Below are positions 60,583 through 64,000 of a stretch of 64,000 nucleotides of DNA, piece after piece. Positions within the stretch are counted from its first letter, which is position 1, and the number at the start of each line of letters is the position of its first letter. Below the pieces are notes generated by a model that worked only from the letters and a program-made list of their open reading frames with translations, was not told the origin of the DNA and did not search any database. Location of the stretch: assembly GCF_017894385.1 (NCBI RefSeq), contig NZ_CP059560.1, positions 744,001 through 808,000 of the forward strand. Direction: 5' to 3'. The translations under genes and the position numbers were made by a program. This DNA is from Aromatoleum petrolei. GTDB lineage: Bacteria > Pseudomonadota > Gammaproteobacteria > Burkholderiales > Rhodocyclaceae.

Positions 60583-62792
60583 GCCACGGCACCATCGAAG
60601 CGTGGCTGCGTCCCCCCATCGAGATCTGGAGTGCGCTGACCGCGGCGTGTTGCGGCCTCGTCGCGCTCATCACTCCGTGGGCGCTGATGATGCCCCCGGA
60701 CCTGGGCCTGGGCACCGCCGCCCTCGCCTTCGGCTTTGCCGGCCTGCGCGCCCGACAGGCATGGCGGGTATGCCGTTATCAGTACGGTCTCACCCGGTAC
60801 AAGGCGACGACCATCGCGCCGCACAAGCTGCCGCGCATTCCGGGCAAGCTGTATCTGGGCGAAGGCTTCGCCTGGGGGCAACAACACACGCAACGCCGCA
60901 TGGACGCCACGCGCCCGCAGGCCCAACCCTACCTGGTCGAAGGCGCAAGCATTCGCGCAATGCGCGCGGTGCTTCGCGCGATGAGCGCCACACCGCTCAG
61001 GCCGATTGCCGCAGCGCTCGCGCTCCCCCGTTGGTGGAACCCGCTGTCGGAGCCTGCCGATCTCGGTGGGACGCCGGTACTGCACGGCGTCGAGCCCAAT
61101 GAGGCCCACGTCACCCTCGGGCAGAAACATCGCCCCGGCCACTTGGTCGTCCTCGGCACGACGCGCGTCGGCAAGACCCGTGCGATGGAGCTCTTCGTCA
61201 CCCAGGACATCCGCGACGGGAAGGTCGTCGTCGTCATCGACCCGAAGGGCGACGCGGACCTCATGCTGCGCGTCCATGCCGAAGCCGCGCGGACCGGGCG
61301 CCTCGACCACCTCTATCTCTTCCACCTGGGTTACCCCGACATCTCCGCCCGTTACAACGGCATCGGCAACTTCGCCCGCATCACCGAGGTCGCGAACCGC
61401 ACGACGAATCCCCTGCCCTCCAGCGGCAACTCGGCGGCCTTCAAGGAATTCGCCTGGCGCTTCACGAATCTCGTCGCCCAAGCCCAGGTTGCCCTCGGGC
61501 AGGTGCCCACCTACAACGTGCTGCTGCGCGACATCACGGACATCGAACCGCTCTTCCTGCGCTACGCGACGCATGTGTTGCGCACGGAAGGCCCCGAGAA
61601 TTGGGAGATCCTTGTCGAGGAAGTGCAGACCCGCATCGAGAAACGCCAGATCACCGTTCCGCGCGCCCTGCAGGATCGTAGCGACCGCCTGATCGCCCTC
61701 GTGCACGTTCTGAAGGATCTGCAGCTGCCCGACGCAGTCCTCCAGGGCCTCGCCACCGCGGTCCGCTACGAGCGGAGCTTCTTCGAGAAGATCGTGGCCT
61801 CGCTCGGCCCCTTCCTGGAGAAGCTCACCACCGGCCCCGTCGGCAAGCTGATCTCGCCGGACTATTTCGACGAGACCGATATCCGGCCGATCTTCGACTG
61901 GATGCAGGTCATCCGGCAGGGCGGCATCGTCTACGTCGGTCTCGACGCCCTCTCGGATGCCACCGTCGCTGCGGCCGTCGGCAACTCGATGCTCGCCGAT
62001 CTCGTGAGCGTCGGCGGAAAGCTCTACAAGACCGGCCTCGACCCTCACCATCCCGAAGGCAAGATCGTCCTGCCGGATGTGGCCTGCCACTTCGACGAGG
62101 TGAACGAGATCGCGGGACCGGAGTTTGTGCCGATGGTGAACAAACTGGGCGGATCGGGCTTCAGCATCACCGCCTACACCCAGACCATTCCCGACATCGA
62201 GGCAAAGCTCGGCGACGCCGCCAAGGCTCGGCAGGTGCTGGGCAACTTCAACAACATCATCATGCTGCGCGTGAAGGATCCGGGCACTGCGGAGTTTTTC
62301 TGCAATCAGCTGCCCGAAGTCGACGTGCAGCACCTCATGGTCGTGACCGGCGTGAGCGACACCGACGGGTCGACCGAGACGGACTTCACCTCCCGCAACG
62401 AAGACCGCCTCACCACCCAGCGACTGCCGATGGTCTCCCCGGCTGACATCATGGCCCTGCCACAAGGGCAGGCCTTCGCCCTGCTGGAGGGCAACCGCCT
62501 CTTCAAGCTGCGCTTTCCGCTGCCCGATGCCACGAACGATCGCTTCATTCCGCCGTCGCTCCACGAGGTGGCACTCCAGATGCGGGCCAAATATCGGACG
62601 GCCGAGCACTGGGCCGCTCAGACGGATTGGCTAAAGGACATGCCGGTCGGGCTCGTCGCGCCACTGGGCTTCGACACCTCGGACGATGACGCCGGGGAGG
62701 CGGCAGTGAGCGCCCCCGCCCGGCCGCCCGAAGGCGGCGCTCCCCCTCCCTCGGGGAGGATGTCGCGTAGCGACAGGAGGGCAGTCCTGTGA
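60579..62792 (+). CDS. traD: Type IV coupling protein TraD
   Basis: 737 residues from ATG 60579. Two N-terminal helices (IWSALTAACCGLVALI and GTAALAFGFAGL), Walker A GTTRVGKTRAMELF, Walker B VVVVIDPKGD, and further ATPase motifs (SNSAAFKEFAWRF-like region, GFSITAYTQT). It links the relaxase-DNA complex to the secretion channel, matching the TraD/TraG class of PFGI-1-type elements. The C-terminal tail is Pro-rich. Its stop overlaps the next GTG start (GTGA). Confidence 0.92.
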   Translation: MSHGTIEAWLRPPIEIWSALTAACCGLVALITPWALMMPPDLGLGTAALAFGFAGLRARQAWRVCRYQYGLTRYKATTIAPHKLPRIPGKLYLGEGFAWGQQHTQRRMDATRPQAQPYLVEGASIRAMRAVLRAMSATPLRPIAAALALPRWWNPLSEPADLGGTPVLHGVEPNEAHVTLGQKHRPGHLVVLGTTRVGKTRAMELFVTQDIRDGKVVVVIDPKGDADLMLRVHAEAARTGRLDHLYLFHLGYPDISARYNGIGNFARITEVANRTTNPLPSSGNSAAFKEFAWRFTNLVAQAQVALGQVPTYNVLLRDITDIEPLFLRYATHVLRTEGPENWEILVEEVQTRIEKRQITVPRALQDRSDRLIALVHVLKDLQLPDAVLQGLATAVRYERSFFEKIVASLGPFLEKLTTGPVGKLISPDYFDETDIRPIFDWMQVIRQGGIVYVGLDALSDATVAAAVGNSMLADLVSVGGKLYKTGLDPHHPEGKIVLPDVACHFDEVNEIAGPEFVPMVNKLGGSGFSITAYTQTIPDIEAKLGDAAKARQVLGNFNNIIMLRVKDPGTAEFFCNQLPEVDVQHLMVVTGVSDTDGSTETDFTSRNEDRLTTQRLPMVSPADIMALPQGQAFALLEGNRLFKLRFPLPDATNDRFIPPSLHEVALQMRAKYRTAEHWAAQTDWLKDMPVGLVAPLGFDTSDDDAGEAAVSAPARPPEGGAPPPSGRMSRSDRRAVL

Positions 62793-63559
62793 GCACCGCC
62801 GCGTCATCCACGGGATCCGCCCGTCCCCCGGCGCCCCAGGCATCGGCCACACCGGCGGGCCGCTCCCGCGGCCCCATTGCTGCGCTGGCGAGCGTTGTTA
62901 TCGGCCTCGCCTTTTCCACCCTGAGCTCCTGGATCTTCGGGACTGCCCTTACTGTCCTGGGCGATCACACCTTCTGGAGGGGCCGCGGCGTCGAACGCGC
63001 CATAGCCGCCGTGGAGGAGGACTTCGGCTACCTCCAGGGCTATCCCCGGTCGCTCATGGTCGACGACACCGTCGCCTTTGCGCGCGACTTCGCCGAGCTC
63101 GTCGCGCGTCCGTTCCATTCGCTGGGCGCCCCCGCCTTCATCGCCCGTACGACTGCTATCGAGCCCGACGCCGTGGCGAAACCCCACGCGCGCGCCGTAC
63201 GCCGCATCGTCAAGGAAGTCGGGCGCGCCGTTGAGACCGCTTTCTACGTGGCCCAGGACACCGCCATCCGCCTGGCGATCGCCTTCTATGCGCTGCCGGC
63301 CTTCGTGATGGCCATCTTCATCGGCCTGATCGATGGCCTGGTCCGCCGCGACCTGCGCAGGTGGACCGGTGGCCGGGAGTCCTCCTACGTCTACCACCAC
63401 TCGAAGCGCTTCACCTGGTGGTTCCTCACTGCCGGTTTCACCGCCTATCTCGCGTGGCCTTTCGGCGGATTCAATCCCGCGTACCTCGTCCTGATCTTCG
63501 CAACCCTGGTGGCCGCGGCCCTCTCTACCACCGCCAGCACGTTCAAGAAGTACCTGTAG
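62789..63559 (+). CDS. TIGR03747-family ICE membrane protein
   Basis: 256 residues starting at GTG. About four helices (ASVVIGLAFSTLSSWIFG, FYALPAFVMAIFIGLIDGLV, WWFLTAGFTAYLAW, LVLIFATLVAAAL). The motif VRRDLRRWTGGRESSYVYHH is typical of TIGR03747. It is an inner-membrane component of the mating-pair apparatus, translationally coupled to TraD. Confidence 0.88.
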   Translation: MSTAASSTGSARPPAPQASATPAGRSRGPIAALASVVIGLAFSTLSSWIFGTALTVLGDHTFWRGRGVERAIAAVEEDFGYLQGYPRSLMVDDTVAFARDFAELVARPFHSLGAPAFIARTTAIEPDAVAKPHARAVRRIVKEVGRAVETAFYVAQDTAIRLAIAFYALPAFVMAIFIGLIDGLVRRDLRRWTGGRESSYVYHHSKRFTWWFLTAGFTAYLAWPFGGFNPAYLVLIFATLVAAALSTTASTFKKYL

Positions 63560-63576
63560 CAACCAAGGAGTCCGTC

Positions 63577-63873
63577 ATGCCATTGCTGCTCCGCTTCACC
63601 ATCGCCGCCCTCGTCGCCGCTACCACCTTGCCGGTGGCTGCCGACACCGACCGCGAGCGCGAGAACCTCGCGCGCCTGGAACATGAGCTCGCGCTTCTCG
63701 CCACCGAGGTTCGCGCGGCGAAGGCCGATGCCCCCTCCATTGCCCGCATCCATTTTCAGTACGACGAGCTCGCCCGCGACCTCGATCTCATCCGTGCCGG
63801 TATTGCGGATCACCTCGACGCACCGCGCCATCCCCGCCCGATCGAACCGCTGAAGGGCGATTACCGGCGCTGA
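63577..63873 (+). CDS. RAQPRD-family ICE protein
   Basis: 98 residues from ATG 63577 with AAGGAGTCCGTC upstream. Signal peptide (RFTIAALVAATTLPVAAD), then a helical segment rich in R, E and L (RERENLARLEHELALLATEV) and FQYDELARDLDLIRAGI. This is the short RAQPRD family (TIGR01690) of conjugative elements; periplasmic, function unknown. Confidence 0.85.
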   Translation: MPLLLRFTIAALVAATTLPVAADTDRERENLARLEHELALLATEVRAAKADAPSIARIHFQYDELARDLDLIRAGIADHLDAPRHPRPIEPLKGDYRR

Positions 63874-63889
63874 GCCCGGAGGTACCGGC

Positions 63890-64000
63890 ATGTCGCCCCA
63901 GCAGTCCGCCGCCTTCGCCGCCGCGGCCGGCTACCAACCCGGCTACATCGGGCTCTTCTTCGCCCTGCTCGTCGGCGCTGTGGTCGTTCTCTGGGCCGCC
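63890..64000 (+). CDS. TIGR03758-like small ICE membrane protein (partial)
   Basis: First 37 codons only; the gene runs off the right edge. ATG 63890 follows CCGGAGGTACCGGC. The start MSPQQSAAFAAAAGY and the following helix (IGLFFALLVGAVVVLWAA) fit TIGR03758, which normally follows RAQPRD in this element class and resembles a pilin-type small membrane protein. Confidence 0.75.
   Translation, partial: MSPQQSAAFAAAAGYQPGYIGLFFALLVGAVVVLWAA

Noticed and set aside
60363..62609. 748-codon open frame on the minus strand
   Set aside because: Shadow of TraD; TraD has clear Walker motifs and operon context on the plus strand, the antisense frame has neither.

Overview
This 64 kb window is GC-rich throughout and reads like the chromosome of a betaproteobacterium of the Azoarcus/Aromatoleum/Thauera type. 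That placement is an inference from the gene families (an ethylbenzene-dehydrogenase-type molybdenum hydroxylase, a clc/PFGI-1-type integrative element, DUF1302/DUF1329 proteins), not from a marker gene. Many genes share a near-identical Shine-Dalgarno block of the form AGGAGAC.

Left part (1-9.0 kb): a type II DMSO-reductase-family hydroxylase is encoded on the minus strand in the order gamma-beta-alpha, with alpha cut by the window edge. It is divergent from a MalT-like LuxR regulator, and the shared intergenic region holds several palindromes. A GAF-GGDEF-EAL protein follows.

Membrane modules (9.0-14.6 kb): three paralogous ~255-residue polytopic membrane proteins occur here. Two are followed by a cytochrome-oxidase-subunit-III/NorE-like gene and a subunit-IV/NorF-like gene, but no catalytic oxidase or NO reductase subunit is present. 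Two MarR-type regulators are interspersed. The first paralogue is frameshifted by a three-copy 14-bp tandem repeat in its fifth to tenth codons.

Catabolic region (14.7-46.0 kb): this holds a zinc alcohol dehydrogenase with a 2Fe-2S flavoprotein reductase, an aldehyde dehydrogenase, a PEP-synthase-like phosphotransferase, a TetR regulator and a long minus-strand operon. The operon encodes a MaoC hydratase, a HpcH/CitE lyase, an acyl-CoA dehydrogenase, an acetoacetyl-CoA-synthetase-like ligase, a crotonase, an AMP-ligase and a sulfite-oxidase-like protein. An AveC-like membrane protein lies upstream. Two copies of a four-gene envelope module (MMPL/RND permease, YCF48 propeller, DUF1329, DUF1302) lie in this region. 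Together the genes suggest oxygen-independent hydroxylation of a hydrophobic alkyl or isoprenoid compound, oxidation of the alcohol to an acid, CoA activation and beta-oxidation-like cleavage, with dedicated transport through the envelope. The substrate cannot be read from the sequence.

Junction (46.2-49.0 kb): broken genes (alpha/beta-hydrolase tail, SDR, DUF72) and a small ankyrin membrane protein separate the catabolic island from the next region.

Right part (49.0-64.0 kb): this is the core of a clc/PFGI-1-class integrative and conjugative element. A minus-strand block (DUF3577/STY4534, DUF3158-like, TIGR03761, a winged-helix protein, DUF2857, ParB, ParA, then the MobH relaxase TraI and a partner) faces a plus-strand conjugation block (PilL N-domain, a PilP-like protein, TIGR03759, lytic transglycosylase, TraD, TIGR03747, RAQPRD, TIGR03758). 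The conjugation block runs off the right edge.
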